From: JARRKC01 sp963723965
GTDB taxonomy: Bacteria > Acidobacteriota > UBA6911 > RPQK01 > JAPXNP01
Reading direction: 5' to 3'
DNA: 64,000 bases
NCBI GenBank assembly: GCA_963723965.1
Contig: CAVRSV010000011.1
Location: 103,913 to 167,912 of the forward strand
A model generated the notes under the pieces. It had not been told where the DNA came from. It saw only the letters and a list, made by a program, of their open reading frames with translations, and did no database searches. Below, one piece after another: positions 1 to 7,933 of the stretch. Position 1 is the first letter of the stretch, and each line of letters opens with the position of its first letter. The translations under genes were made by a program, and so were the position numbers.

Positions 1-2
1 TC

Positions 3-584
3 GCCAAACCTCAGCTGGCCGAAAAGCGGACGGGCTACTCGATGTACCAGAAGCAGTTCCCGCTGGCGCCCGGTCGCTACAAGCTGTCGCTGGTGGTGCA
101 GGACCAGGATACCTCCAACATCGGGTCTCTCACCCAGGTGTTGCAGGTCCCGGCCATCCAGGGGGATGCGTTGCAGGCCAGCCCGGTCACGTTGTCTCGA
201 TCCGTGACCCTTCCGCCCGAGAGCGAGACGATAGGGGAACCGTTCGTGATCGGCAAATACCGGGTCGTTCCGGCGCGAGGTAACCACTTCCGCCCGGAGG
301 ATCAGTTTGCCCAGGCCTATTTCGAGGTGTACAACCTGCTGCTGGACGAGGCGACGCTGCAGCCGAGCGTGAAGGTCGAAATTGCACTCGAGCATGGCCG
401 CAAGGAGATCTTCCCCTGGACGCCCGTGAATCAAGAGTTCGAATACGTGAGAGATCGCCTGCTGATTCACAAGACCATGCCCTTTCAGGGGCTGGAGCGA
501 GGATCCTATTCACTGCGGTTCAAGATCACTGACATGATCCGAGGATCTTCCATCGAACAGAAAGCCGAGTTCGTCATTGATTGA
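3..584 (+). CDS. GWxTD-domain-type protein, C-terminal part (5' end outside window)
   Basis: The frame is open from the first bases of the window and stops with TGA at 582-584, so only about 193 C-terminal residues are visible. They are rich in predicted beta strands, beginning near PLAPGRYKLSLVV and ending with a strand GSYSLRFKITD followed by a polar tail. This layout resembles the C-terminal halves of the long secreted GWxTD-domain proteins common in Acidobacteriota. The GWxTD motif itself would lie upstream and cannot be seen, so the family call is an inference from overall resemblance. Function of the family is unknown. It is followed 60 bp later by a row of three secreted paralogues on the same strand. 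Confidence 0.5.
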   Translation, partial: AKPQLAEKRTGYSMYQKQFPLAPGRYKLSLVVQDQDTSNIGSLTQVLQVPAIQGDALQASPVTLSRSVTLPPESETIGEPFVIGKYRVVPARGNHFRPEDQFAQAYFEVYNLLLDEATLQPSVKVEIALEHGRKEIFPWTPVNQEFEYVRDRLLIHKTMPFQGLERGSYSLRFKITDMIRGSSIEQKAEFVID

Positions 585-644
585 AACATGCGTTAAGCAC
601 CGTGGTTCAGCCAGGTTCTCTCGGTTCGGGAAAGGGGCTGCGAG

Positions 645-1523
645 GTGAAGAACGCAGTGGTTCGTTTTGGATTCGTGATCACCCTCGCGACGGCATGGTT
701 GCTCCTCGTTGAGACCGGCACGGGTGCGGGGACCAGCGCCGCCGGCGACGAACTGACTTGGCAGCAACTGGTTCAGCAGCACCTCGAGTCGATCGCGCCA
801 CTGGATCGGTTGAAGGCGCGGCGAACCTTTGCCGTGCAGGGCGACTGCGAGTACCGGATCCTGGCCGGAGGGGTTCTGTCGGCTAACGGGATTTCCCAGC
901 TTGTCTCCAAGGGGGAGTCCTACAACATGATGTTCAATTTTCCAGCCGGCGAGTATGGGGGAACCCAGTACGTCACGAACGGGAAGAAGACGGACACGCG
1001 GTACAGCTCCGGGGGACAGGTGAATCCGCTGCGCGTATTCCTTCAGGGACAGGATGCGCTGTTGACCGAAGGACTGCTGGGGGGCGAATTGACCACGGCC
1101 TGGGCGCTCCTGGACGTTGCGGGGCGACGACCGCGATTGAAGTACCAGGGGATCCAGGACATCGACGGTCGCCCCTTGCACCGGCTCGACTATCGCATCC
1201 GAAAGGGTGGAATGGATCTGGAGAACCGGCTCTACTTCGATCCGAAAACCTTCCACCACGTTCTCAGTACGTACGAAGTGGAGGTGTCGTCCCAGATGGG
1301 CGCCACTCCCGAGGCATCGTCCCAGAATCGCGTGTCCCGCGCTCGGGTGGAGGAACGGTTCTCCGATTTCAAGGACCTCGGGGGTTTTGTTCTGCCGACG
1401 ACCTGGACCCTGCTGTACTCCAAAATGACGGACGATGGCAGCATCCTGCTCCAGTGGAGAACGACGATCAAGCACAGCGCCGCGAATGTACCGTTTCCGG
1501 AGAATCTGCTGAAGATGGACTGA
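645..1523 (+). CDS. Secreted LolA-like protein, paralogue 1 of 3
   Basis: 292 residues from a GTG start preceded by AAGGGG at a suitable distance. An N-terminal hydrophobic segment (about residues 6-28) looks like a signal peptide. The mature part begins with a helix QQLVQQHLESIAP, then beta-rich sequence with GDCEYRI, GEYGGTQYVTNG, GLLGGELTTAWALLDV, HHVLSTYEVEV and a final FSDFKDLGGFVLPTTWTL. Alternating strands and the 'G-F-x-L-P' ending resemble the LolA/LolB lipoprotein-carrier fold seen in many acidobacterial 'outer membrane lipoprotein-sorting' proteins; this is fold-level inference. The next two genes are clear paralogues with the same motifs in the same order. Possible roles are envelope lipid or lipoprotein binding, but nothing in the sequence proves it. 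Confidence 0.7.
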   Translation: MKNAVVRFGFVITLATAWLLLVETGTGAGTSAAGDELTWQQLVQQHLESIAPLDRLKARRTFAVQGDCEYRILAGGVLSANGISQLVSKGESYNMMFNFPAGEYGGTQYVTNGKKTDTRYSSGGQVNPLRVFLQGQDALLTEGLLGGELTTAWALLDVAGRRPRLKYQGIQDIDGRPLHRLDYRIRKGGMDLENRLYFDPKTFHHVLSTYEVEVSSQMGATPEASSQNRVSRARVEERFSDFKDLGGFVLPTTWTLLYSKMTDDGSILLQWRTTIKHSAANVPFPENLLKMD

Positions 1524-1679
1524 TTCAGACCCCTTGCCGGTCCGCATCCCACGGCGGGGGGAAGGTGACATGCCTCGGAAAGGAACGACCGGGATCCGGA
1601 CGTGCCCGAGACCCGGGCGCTTGTCCGGCTCACCGTGGGGGGCAGCAAGGAACCCGTGCCCTGAGGAAGGAGTGGTCGA

Positions 1680-2552
1680 TTGAAAGTAAAAAGTGTGTTT
1701 TCGAGCGTGCTGGTGATCGCCGTGGCTGGCCTGACCTTGATTTTCAGTCTCGGTTTCCGCAGCAGCGATGAGGATTTGACGGCGGAGTCTCTGATCCAGC
1801 GCCATATTGCGTCGATCGCACCAGCGGAACGTCTCAAGGAGCGGCGTACGTTCGTGATGAAGGGAGATTGCCAGTACAAGGTGCTCGTCGGCGGAGCCAA
1901 GATCGCACCGGGACCGGGGATCACCCAGATCGTCTCCGAGGGTCAGGCCTACAACATCACCGTCAAGTTCGACACGGGCGAGTACGGGGGCGAGCAGTAC
2001 GTCACCGACGGAAAGAACGCACGCACCGCCTACAGCACTCCCAGCGACAGGAACCCCATGACGGAGTTCCTCCAGGCGCAGCAGGAGCTGTTCACCGAGG
2101 GCCTCTTCGGCGGAGAGTTGACGACCGCGTGGGCTCTCCTGGATGTGAAGGGGCGAAAACCCAAGCTCACCTTCAAAGGACTCGAAGACGTGGACGGGCG
2201 TCAACTCTACGAACTGGATTATCGGTTTCGCAAGGGCGGGTACGACCTCACGAACAAGCTCTACTTCGAGCCGGAGACCTTTCATCATGTGCTGAGCACC
2301 TACGAGGTTCAGATTGCCGCGCCCATGGGTGCCAACCCCACGGACTCGGCGCGTCAGCGGCCGTCGCGATACAAGGTCGAGGAGCGGTTTGCCGATTTCA
2401 AGGACTTCGACGGCTTCACGCTCCCGGCGGACTGGACGATCCAGTTCTCGCAGTCGACGACGGACTCGACCTTACTGCTGCAGTGGAGCACGGTCTTCAC
2501 GCAGAGCGCCCTGGATATGCAGATTCCGCCGGGAATATTCAAAGTCAAGTAG
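1680..2552 (+). CDS. Secreted LolA-like protein, paralogue 2 of 3
   Basis: 290 residues from a TTG start at 1680 with GAGGAAGG about 10 bases upstream; no ATG would leave the signal peptide intact. The first 25 residues (VFSSVLVIAVAGLTLIFSLG) form a secretion signal. The mature protein repeats the motif order of the neighbouring paralogues: ESLIQRHIASIAP, GDCQYKV, GEYGGEQYVTDG, GLFGGELTTAWALLDV, HHVLSTYEVQI and FADFKDFDGFTLPADWTI. It differs mainly in a short insertion near 'AKIAPGPGITQ'. It lies 156 bp after paralogue 1. Function unknown; LolA-like fold inferred. Confidence 0.7.
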   Translation: MKVKSVFSSVLVIAVAGLTLIFSLGFRSSDEDLTAESLIQRHIASIAPAERLKERRTFVMKGDCQYKVLVGGAKIAPGPGITQIVSEGQAYNITVKFDTGEYGGEQYVTDGKNARTAYSTPSDRNPMTEFLQAQQELFTEGLFGGELTTAWALLDVKGRKPKLTFKGLEDVDGRQLYELDYRFRKGGYDLTNKLYFEPETFHHVLSTYEVQIAAPMGANPTDSARQRPSRYKVEERFADFKDFDGFTLPADWTIQFSQSTTDSTLLLQWSTVFTQSALDMQIPPGIFKVK

Positions 2553-2790
2553 GATCCTGGGCTCTGGCAGGAGAAGCGTCCCGGCGCTCAGGGTTTTCGC
2601 CGAAAGGTTGAACGAATCGGCGAAGAGCAACATCCATCTAGCAGGATCGGCTACGGAGAAGGTCCGGGAGTACACGAGAAGGTCAGACACCTTTTTGCGG
2701 CGAGCGGCGCTCTCGGCGACGCGTTTGGACCGCGACGATGTGGCCGGAGACAAGCCGCCTGTTCGCCGCCATCGACGAAGGAGGCGAGTC

Positions 2791-3765
2791 GTGGAAAGAC
2801 GGAAGTTTCGTGAGAGTCACTGTCCTGTAATCCTCATGGGGTTGTTTATCCTGCTCGTGCCGGGTCTGGTCGGCAGCGCCGCCGGATCGACGCTGACGGC
2901 CCAGGAACTGATTCGGCGCCATCTCGCTTCCATCGCTCCGTCGGATCAACTGGAGTCGCGGCAGGTCTTCGCCGTCCAGGGCGATTGTGAGTATCAATTG
3001 CTGTCCGGCGGTGCGCTGGTGGCGGCGGGGACGGGCCAGTTGGTGTCCGAAGGAAAGGCCTACAACGTCCTCTTCGATTTCGCCCCCGGCGAATATGCGG
3101 GCACCGAGTACATCACCGACGGCAAACGAACGGAGATCGAGTACCGGTCCGGCGGACAGGTCAACCCGTTGTGGATCTTTCTGCAGGGACAGGGTGCTCT
3201 GCTGACCGAGGGACTGCTCGGGGGTACCCTGACGACGGCCTGGGCGCTTTTGGATGTGGATGGCAGGAAGCCTAAGCTGCAGTACCGAGGTACGGAGGAT
3301 GTGGACGGACGCCCGCTGCATCGCCTGGACTACCGGATGCGCAAGGGCGGCCGCGATCTCAAGGTTCGACTCTACTTCGAGCCGGAAACCTACCACCACG
3401 TTTTGAGCACCTATGAGGTTACCGTGACGGCTCCCCTCGGGCCTTCTCCGGAAGCTTCGGCAAGACAGCGAGTAGCGCGTCAGCGAGTCGAGGAATCCTT
3501 TGCCGACTTCGAGAACCTGGACGGATACACACTTCCGAAGACCTGGACCCTCAAATACTTCAAAACCGCCAACGATGGGGACGCACCCTGGACGCTGAAC
3601 CTGGCGCCCGGCGTCGATCCGGCCGCTCGCGCTGCCGGTCCCGCGTTGACCAGCACAACCCCGACCGGGACCTTTCTGCTCCAGTGGACGACGACGATCC
3701 GGCGCAGCGCCAGCAACAATGCGATCCCGCCGGGAATGCTGCAAGAGCTCCTGAAGCTCGACTGA
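2791..3765 (+). CDS. Secreted LolA-like protein, paralogue 3 of 3
   Basis: The open frame reaches far upstream, but the supported start is GTG at 2791 with GAAGGAGGCG at 2777-2786; this puts a signal peptide (hydrophobic core VILMGLFILLVPGLVGSAAG) at residues 10-30 and gives 324 residues. Motifs match paralogues 1 and 2: QELIRRHLASIAP, GDCEYQL, GEYAGTEYITDG, GLLGGTLTTAWALLDV, HHVLSTYEVTV and FADFENLDGYTLPKTWTL. It differs from its sisters by an extra segment of about 30 residues near the C-terminus (around DAPWTLNLAPGVDPAARAAG) before the shared final strand. An inverted repeat at 3789-3832 follows. Confidence 0.7.
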   Translation: MERRKFRESHCPVILMGLFILLVPGLVGSAAGSTLTAQELIRRHLASIAPSDQLESRQVFAVQGDCEYQLLSGGALVAAGTGQLVSEGKAYNVLFDFAPGEYAGTEYITDGKRTEIEYRSGGQVNPLWIFLQGQGALLTEGLLGGTLTTAWALLDVDGRKPKLQYRGTEDVDGRPLHRLDYRMRKGGRDLKVRLYFEPETYHHVLSTYEVTVTAPLGPSPEASARQRVARQRVEESFADFENLDGYTLPKTWTLKYFKTANDGDAPWTLNLAPGVDPAARAAGPALTSTTPTGTFLLQWTTTIRRSASNNAIPPGMLQELLKLD

Positions 3766-3788
3766 TCGCAACGGCGTGGTGTGTCATT

Positions 3789-3832
3789 CCTGCCGACGCC
3801 GCAAAAAAGTCGCAGTCCTCGGTATCGGCAGG
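3789..3832. repeat. Inverted repeat CCTGCCGA/TCGGCAGG
   Basis: Perfect 8-bp arms at 3789-3796 and 3825-3832 enclose a 28-bp loop containing AAAAAA. It lies just after the third secreted paralogue and about 62 bp upstream of a sigma-54-type promoter. It could be a terminator stem or an upstream activator site for an enhancer-binding protein; the distance suits the latter but the sequence alone cannot decide. Confidence 0.4.
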
Positions 3833-3893
3833 CTGACTCCTTTTGAGACGCAAACTACTTGGCTTCAATGGCTTAAGGGCTCTCATCCCGAAT

Positions 3894-3909
3894 TGGTACG
3901 CGGCTTGCT
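3894..3909 (+). promoter_or_regulatory. Sigma-54 (RpoN)-type -24/-12 promoter
   Basis: TGGTACGCGGCTTGCT matches the consensus TGGCAC-N5-TTGCW, with the invariant GG and GC separated by exactly 10 bp. It lies 98 bp upstream of the ATG of the small secreted protein at 4007 and reads towards it. Binding by RpoN is inferred; no rpoN or enhancer-binding gene is in the window. Confidence 0.6.
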
Positions 3910-4006
3910 ACCATTACGGGTGTACGAATTGCTGCAGCGAGCCAACCAGTAGTGGAGCTCGCCTCAATCATAGTGCTCTGTGCAGAGTCTGAAAAAGGAG
4001 TCAACA

Positions 4007-4441
4007 ATGCTGAAAAGAAGCTCACTCATACTCGCCCTTCTCTTCGCATTTACGATGCTGCCTGCCTTTGGACAGGTGGGCAATATCATCAATACGAAGA
4101 TCCCGTTTCCGTTCATAGTGGATGGAAAGGTCCTTCCTGCCGGCCAATACGAGCTGTTCCAGCCCGATATCCAGCAGGACAACGAATGGCTGATTCGCGA
4201 CGTCAACCACGAATCCACGGAAGTCCTGTTCACCGCCGAGCGCCAGGACAAGATGGAGCCGCGTGCCGACACCTACCTCTCCTTCAAAGAGGTCAACCAC
4301 AAGGACTATTTGTCGGCCATCTGGACAGTCGGCTCGGTCCAGGGATGGCAGGTCCCGGTGCAGCTCGAAGAAGGCTCGGCCGGAGCCCATGTCCGAACGC
4401 GAACCATCAGCGCCGGCATGGGCGCACGCGCCTCGCGCTAG
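4007..4441 (+). CDS. Small secreted protein of the acidobacterial PFPFxxDGKxLPAG type
   Basis: 144 residues from ATG at 4007, chosen over an in-frame start 27 bp upstream because AAAAAGGAG sits at 3992-4000, seven bases before it. Residues 1-25 (LILALLFAFTMLPAFGQ) form a signal peptide. The mature part begins TKIPFPFIVDGKVLPAGQYE, a pattern found in many short secreted acidobacterial proteins of unknown function, and continues as a small beta-rich domain with strands TEVLFTAERQD and YLSFKEVNHKDYLSAIW. The sigma-54-type promoter upstream suggests regulated expression under a specific stress or surface signal. Function unknown. Confidence 0.7.
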   Translation: MLKRSSLILALLFAFTMLPAFGQVGNIINTKIPFPFIVDGKVLPAGQYELFQPDIQQDNEWLIRDVNHESTEVLFTAERQDKMEPRADTYLSFKEVNHKDYLSAIWTVGSVQGWQVPVQLEEGSAGAHVRTRTISAGMGARASR

Positions 4442-4540
4442 TCGATCGTTGAGCGAGACTACTGCCGTTTGCGGCCACTCTCGCAGGCTCCCGGGCTGCG
4501 GTTTCCCTCACCAAACCACCCGGCCCGGGGCCACCTCCCC

Positions 4541-6064
4541 TCACTCCGTCGCCCGTTGCCCTTCTCCCGGGTCCCGATTCAGGGATCCTGCGGTACCCTC
4601 AGCCTGCGGGCGGAGCTTCGACACCAGAACCTCCAGCGCCAGATCGTTGATCCTGTGCGCCCTTTCGTGGGTCCGCGCCTCCGTATAGCAGCGGAACTCC
4701 GGTGCGTTGCCGGAGGGCCGAAAATGGACGATTTCGCCATTACCGAACGTGATCCTCGCGCCGTCGGTGAAGTCGATCCTCTCCCCGGGACCCAGGGCAT
4801 CTCCAAACAGATCCTGCATCAGCGGGAGCCCCATCCGCCGGAGCAGGGAGATGACCTCCCGTCCGGTTTCGGCGGGGAACTGTCGCACCAGCCCGCTCCA
4901 GGTCTGGCGATCGGGCAAGCGGTGCGGAAGCTCGGATACCCGAAGTCCTTCCCGATGTGCCATGTGGAGAGCCGCCAATAGTGGCAGCGCGGCGTCTCGC
5001 GTGGGGAGTGGTGCCAGGGGACGCCGTCCGGCGGTTCCCGGGATCTCGCTGGCGATCAGGAAGCCGCCGTTGGCTTCGAATCCGACCACGGGGGTGCGGC
5101 CGGCGGCCACGCATTCGAGCATACCCGCGACGACGTAGGGGGATCCGATGCGGGTTCGGCGGACCAGCGGAAACCGCTCCCAGCGTTCAACGGCCGTGTT
5201 ACAGCTCACGGGAAGCACAACGGCTTCCGCCCCGAGATAATCGGCGACGAGAGTGCCGAGGATGTCACCCTGGACGACCCGGCCGTTGTCGGCCACGAGC
5301 AGGGGACGATCGGCATCTCCGTCGGTGCTGACGAGGGCGTCGAGTTCCAATTCGCGCACCCATTGTGCGAGTTGTTCCGGGTTTTGGACGGCCTCCGTGT
5401 CGACGGCCACGAACGAATCGGATCGGCCGAGCCGCGTCACGACGGCCCCAAGGCCCTCGAGCAGCTCACGCAGGAGGTCTCTCCCGACACTCGAGTGCTC
5501 GTAGAGGCCCACGGCTTGACCCCGCAGGGCCGCCTCGGGAAAGAACTCGAGGTAGCGGCGGAGATACTCCCGGGAGGAGGTCTCATCGGCGATTCCCGGA
5601 AGATCCGGGCGGTCGGCGTTCAGTTGCCCTTCCGAATCAAAGGGGCCGAAGGGGAGCCCGCACTCCTCACGGAGTCGCTCGTGATGCTCGAGGATCCCCG
5701 CTTCATCCTCCTTGAGGATCTCGCCTGTGGCGAGATTGAATTTGATGCCGTTGCGGTCCTCGGGGATATGACTGCCGGTGACCATGACGGTGGGGATTCG
5801 GTGGGCCAGGCCGTACAGGCAGAGTACGGGGGTGGGAACACGGCCGCAGTAGACGACGCGGACCCCTTCGTCTTCGAGAGCCAGTGCTACCGATCGCAGG
5901 ATCCGGTGCGTGCTCGCCCGCAGGTCTCCCGAGATCCCCACTGTCTCCACTACACTCCGGGTGCGGACATGACGTACGAAGGCCCTGGTGAACAGCCAGC
6001 ATTGGTAGTCGGACATTTCGCTGACCAAGCCTCTGACTCCGCTGGTTCCGAATCGGAGAGACAT
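4541..6064 (-). CDS. Phosphohexomutase (phosphoglucomutase/phosphomannomutase family)
   Basis: Start ATG at 6064 follows an excellent AAGGAGGT, giving 507 residues; a longer in-frame extension to 6217 has no such site. The alpha-D-phosphohexomutase signatures are all present: the phosphoserine loop TGSHIPEDRNG with Ser98, the metal-binding loop DGDADRP (248-254), the sugar-binding loop GFEANGGF (329-335) and the phosphate-binding loop RPSGNAPEFR (449-458). The enzyme moves phosphate between C6 and C1 of hexose phosphates. SHIPEDRNG differs from the SHNPP loop of the second mutase at 17454, so the two probably act on different sugars. Which sugar cannot be read from the sequence. It stands alone, convergent with the small secreted protein. 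Confidence 0.88.
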   Translation of the reverse strand: MSLRFGTSGVRGLVSEMSDYQCWLFTRAFVRHVRTRSVVETVGISGDLRASTHRILRSVALALEDEGVRVVYCGRVPTPVLCLYGLAHRIPTVMVTGSHIPEDRNGIKFNLATGEILKEDEAGILEHHERLREECGLPFGPFDSEGQLNADRPDLPGIADETSSREYLRRYLEFFPEAALRGQAVGLYEHSSVGRDLLRELLEGLGAVVTRLGRSDSFVAVDTEAVQNPEQLAQWVRELELDALVSTDGDADRPLLVADNGRVVQGDILGTLVADYLGAEAVVLPVSCNTAVERWERFPLVRRTRIGSPYVVAGMLECVAAGRTPVVGFEANGGFLIASEIPGTAGRRPLAPLPTRDAALPLLAALHMAHREGLRVSELPHRLPDRQTWSGLVRQFPAETGREVISLLRRMGLPLMQDLFGDALGPGERIDFTDGARITFGNGEIVHFRPSGNAPEFRCYTEARTHERAHRINDLALEVLVSKLRPQAEGTAGSLNRDPGEGQRATE

Positions 6065-6408
6065 CGCTTGCGTACCTCCTTCGATCTCGAGGCGGCCGGC
6101 GCCGCCGGATTCTCCATTTTCATCGAAATGATCCCGCAGCGAAACCGTCACGGAGCCCGATCGGTGACGGGGCTTGACTCGAGCCCGCACCCGAAAGCGC
6201 CGCCGGGATTTACACACCGACCAAGTTGAGTCATTCTAATAGGCTGAGTCGCTGGATGATATGCAGGCGGCCAGGAGTATCCTGCCCGGGTTCGGGAGCT
6301 GTCGCGCCGGAGGCGGTTGGCAGAGCCCCCAAAGCTTTGCCGGATGCGGGCACGAGGAACTGTTACGACTAGTGATGTGACCGGAGGGAGCAGGTAAGGA
6401 GGATCCTG

Positions 6409-7848
6409 ATGCGACGATTTTGGCTGTGTCTTGGCTTTTTGTGCCTATTTCTAGTGAGCTGTGGAGGGGATCCGGATGCGGAACTCCTCGAAGCGGCCAG
6501 GACAGGGAATGTGGAAAAGGTGCAGTCCGTTCTCGGGAGGGATGTCAACGTCAACTCCCAGGACGCGGAAGGCAAGACCGCGTTGATGCTGGCCTCCGAG
6601 GGAGGCAGCACGGCGATTGTAGAGGCACTTCTCGCCAAGGGCGCCAATCTGGAGGCTCAGGATCGGTCCGGACGAACGGCCCTGATCCTGGCCGTGCGGG
6701 CAGGCAAGGAGGACGTCGTCAAGTTGTTGCTCGACAAGGGCGCGAATGTCGAGGCCACCGATTTTGACGGGTTTACGGCTCTCATACACGCGGGTGAGAT
6801 GGGTCAGACGGGCTGTGCCAAGCTCCTCCTGGACAAGGGCGCCAAGGTCGACGCTACCGATGGGCGGGGCCGAACGGCGCTGATGTACGCTGCTGCGGGC
6901 GGGCACAAGGAGACGGCCGAGTTGCTCATCGAGCGGGGGGCCAATGTCTCGGCGGCCGACCGGGACGGAGTGACTCCCTTGATGCATGCTGCCATCCGTG
7001 GCAAGGCGGACTGTATCGGATTGCTCATCGAACATGGTGCGGATCTGAAGGCGACTGCAAAGGACGGCCGTACGGCGCTCATCGCGGCCTCCCAGGAAGG
7101 GATGGCCGATGCCTTGAGAGCCATTCTGGCGGCCGGAGGCGATGTGAACGATGCGACCAAGGATGGGAGGACGGCTCTCATGTGGGCGGCCTCGAATGGA
7201 CATCTCGACGCGGTCAACGTTCTGCTCGAGAACAAGGCGAAGGTCGATGCGCGCGACGACAAGGGCCGGACGGCCCTCATGCTGGCCGCCTTCAACGGGA
7301 CCGCTGACGTCACCAAGGCGCTCCTGGACGCCAATGCCAAGGTGAACCTGGCCGACAAAGAAGGGTCGACGGCCCTCATGTATGCCGCCCGGCAGGGCAA
7401 TGTCGATTGCGTGCGGCAGTTGATCGCGGCAGGGGAGAAGGTCAACGCCAAGAACGACGTCGGCTGGACCGCCCTCACGGCGGCCGCTTCAAATGGGCGC
7501 AGTGACACGGTCCAGGCGCTCCTGGACGCGGGCGCGGACCCGAAGATCAAGGCGAAGACCGGTTGGGACGCGCTGATCGGGGCGGCGGTCAAAGGGGACG
7601 CCGAGAGCATTCGACTCCTGTTGGCGAAGGGCGCCGACGTGAACTCGAAGGACGCCAATGACGTGTCGGCGTTGATGGAAGCCGCGCTCCAGGGTCACGA
7701 GGAAGCCGTGAAGGCTCTGCTCGCAGGCGGCGCGGACGTCTCGGCCGAGGATTATCAGCACAAGACGGCGGTCACCTACGCCGAGGAGAAGGGAAACACC
7801 GAGATCGTCAAGCTGCTTCAGGGAGGTGGTGAGACGGCGCAGAAGTAG
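6409..7848 (+). CDS. Lipoprotein made of about 14 ankyrin repeats
   Basis: 479 residues; ATG at 6409 follows AAGGAGG. The N-terminus ends in the lipobox LVSC (Cys19), so the protein should be lipidated and exposed in the periplasm or at the surface. From residue 24 to the end it is an unbroken run of about fourteen 33-residue ankyrin repeats, each with the G-x-T-A-L-M turn (GKTALMLAS, GRTALILAV, GRTALMYAA, GWTALTAAA and so on), with the first repeat incomplete and the last capped by KTAVTYAEEKGN. No catalytic domain is present, so a protein-binding scaffold is the likely role. It is monocistronic, with a strong hairpin beyond its stop at 7883-7920. Confidence 0.88.
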   Translation: MRRFWLCLGFLCLFLVSCGGDPDAELLEAARTGNVEKVQSVLGRDVNVNSQDAEGKTALMLASEGGSTAIVEALLAKGANLEAQDRSGRTALILAVRAGKEDVVKLLLDKGANVEATDFDGFTALIHAGEMGQTGCAKLLLDKGAKVDATDGRGRTALMYAAAGGHKETAELLIERGANVSAADRDGVTPLMHAAIRGKADCIGLLIEHGADLKATAKDGRTALIAASQEGMADALRAILAAGGDVNDATKDGRTALMWAASNGHLDAVNVLLENKAKVDARDDKGRTALMLAAFNGTADVTKALLDANAKVNLADKEGSTALMYAARQGNVDCVRQLIAAGEKVNAKNDVGWTALTAAASNGRSDTVQALLDAGADPKIKAKTGWDALIGAAVKGDAESIRLLLAKGADVNSKDANDVSALMEAALQGHEEAVKALLAGGADVSAEDYQHKTAVTYAEEKGNTEIVKLLQGGGETAQK

Positions 7849-7882
7849 CGCGCGTTTCTCGAGTGACCAAGAGAAAGATCGA

Positions 7883-7920
7883 GGGCTGAACCGGCTGTAA
7901 CTCAGGGACCGGTTCGGCCC
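7883..7920. terminator. Hairpin between convergent genes
   Basis: GGGCTGAACCGG (7883-7894) pairs with CCGGTTCGGCCC (7909-7920), a 12-bp stem with one G-T pair and a 14-base loop. It lies 34 bp after the ankyrin lipoprotein stop and 13 bp before the end of the opposing channel gene, so it can serve both. No run of T follows on either strand, so termination by this stem alone is uncertain. Confidence 0.5.
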
Positions 7921-7933
7921 CTATCCTCTCGAC

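Noticed and set aside
510..2288. 592-codon antisense frame opposite the first two paralogues
   Set aside because: It repeats similar words twice because the sense genes are paralogues; no domain or start signal.
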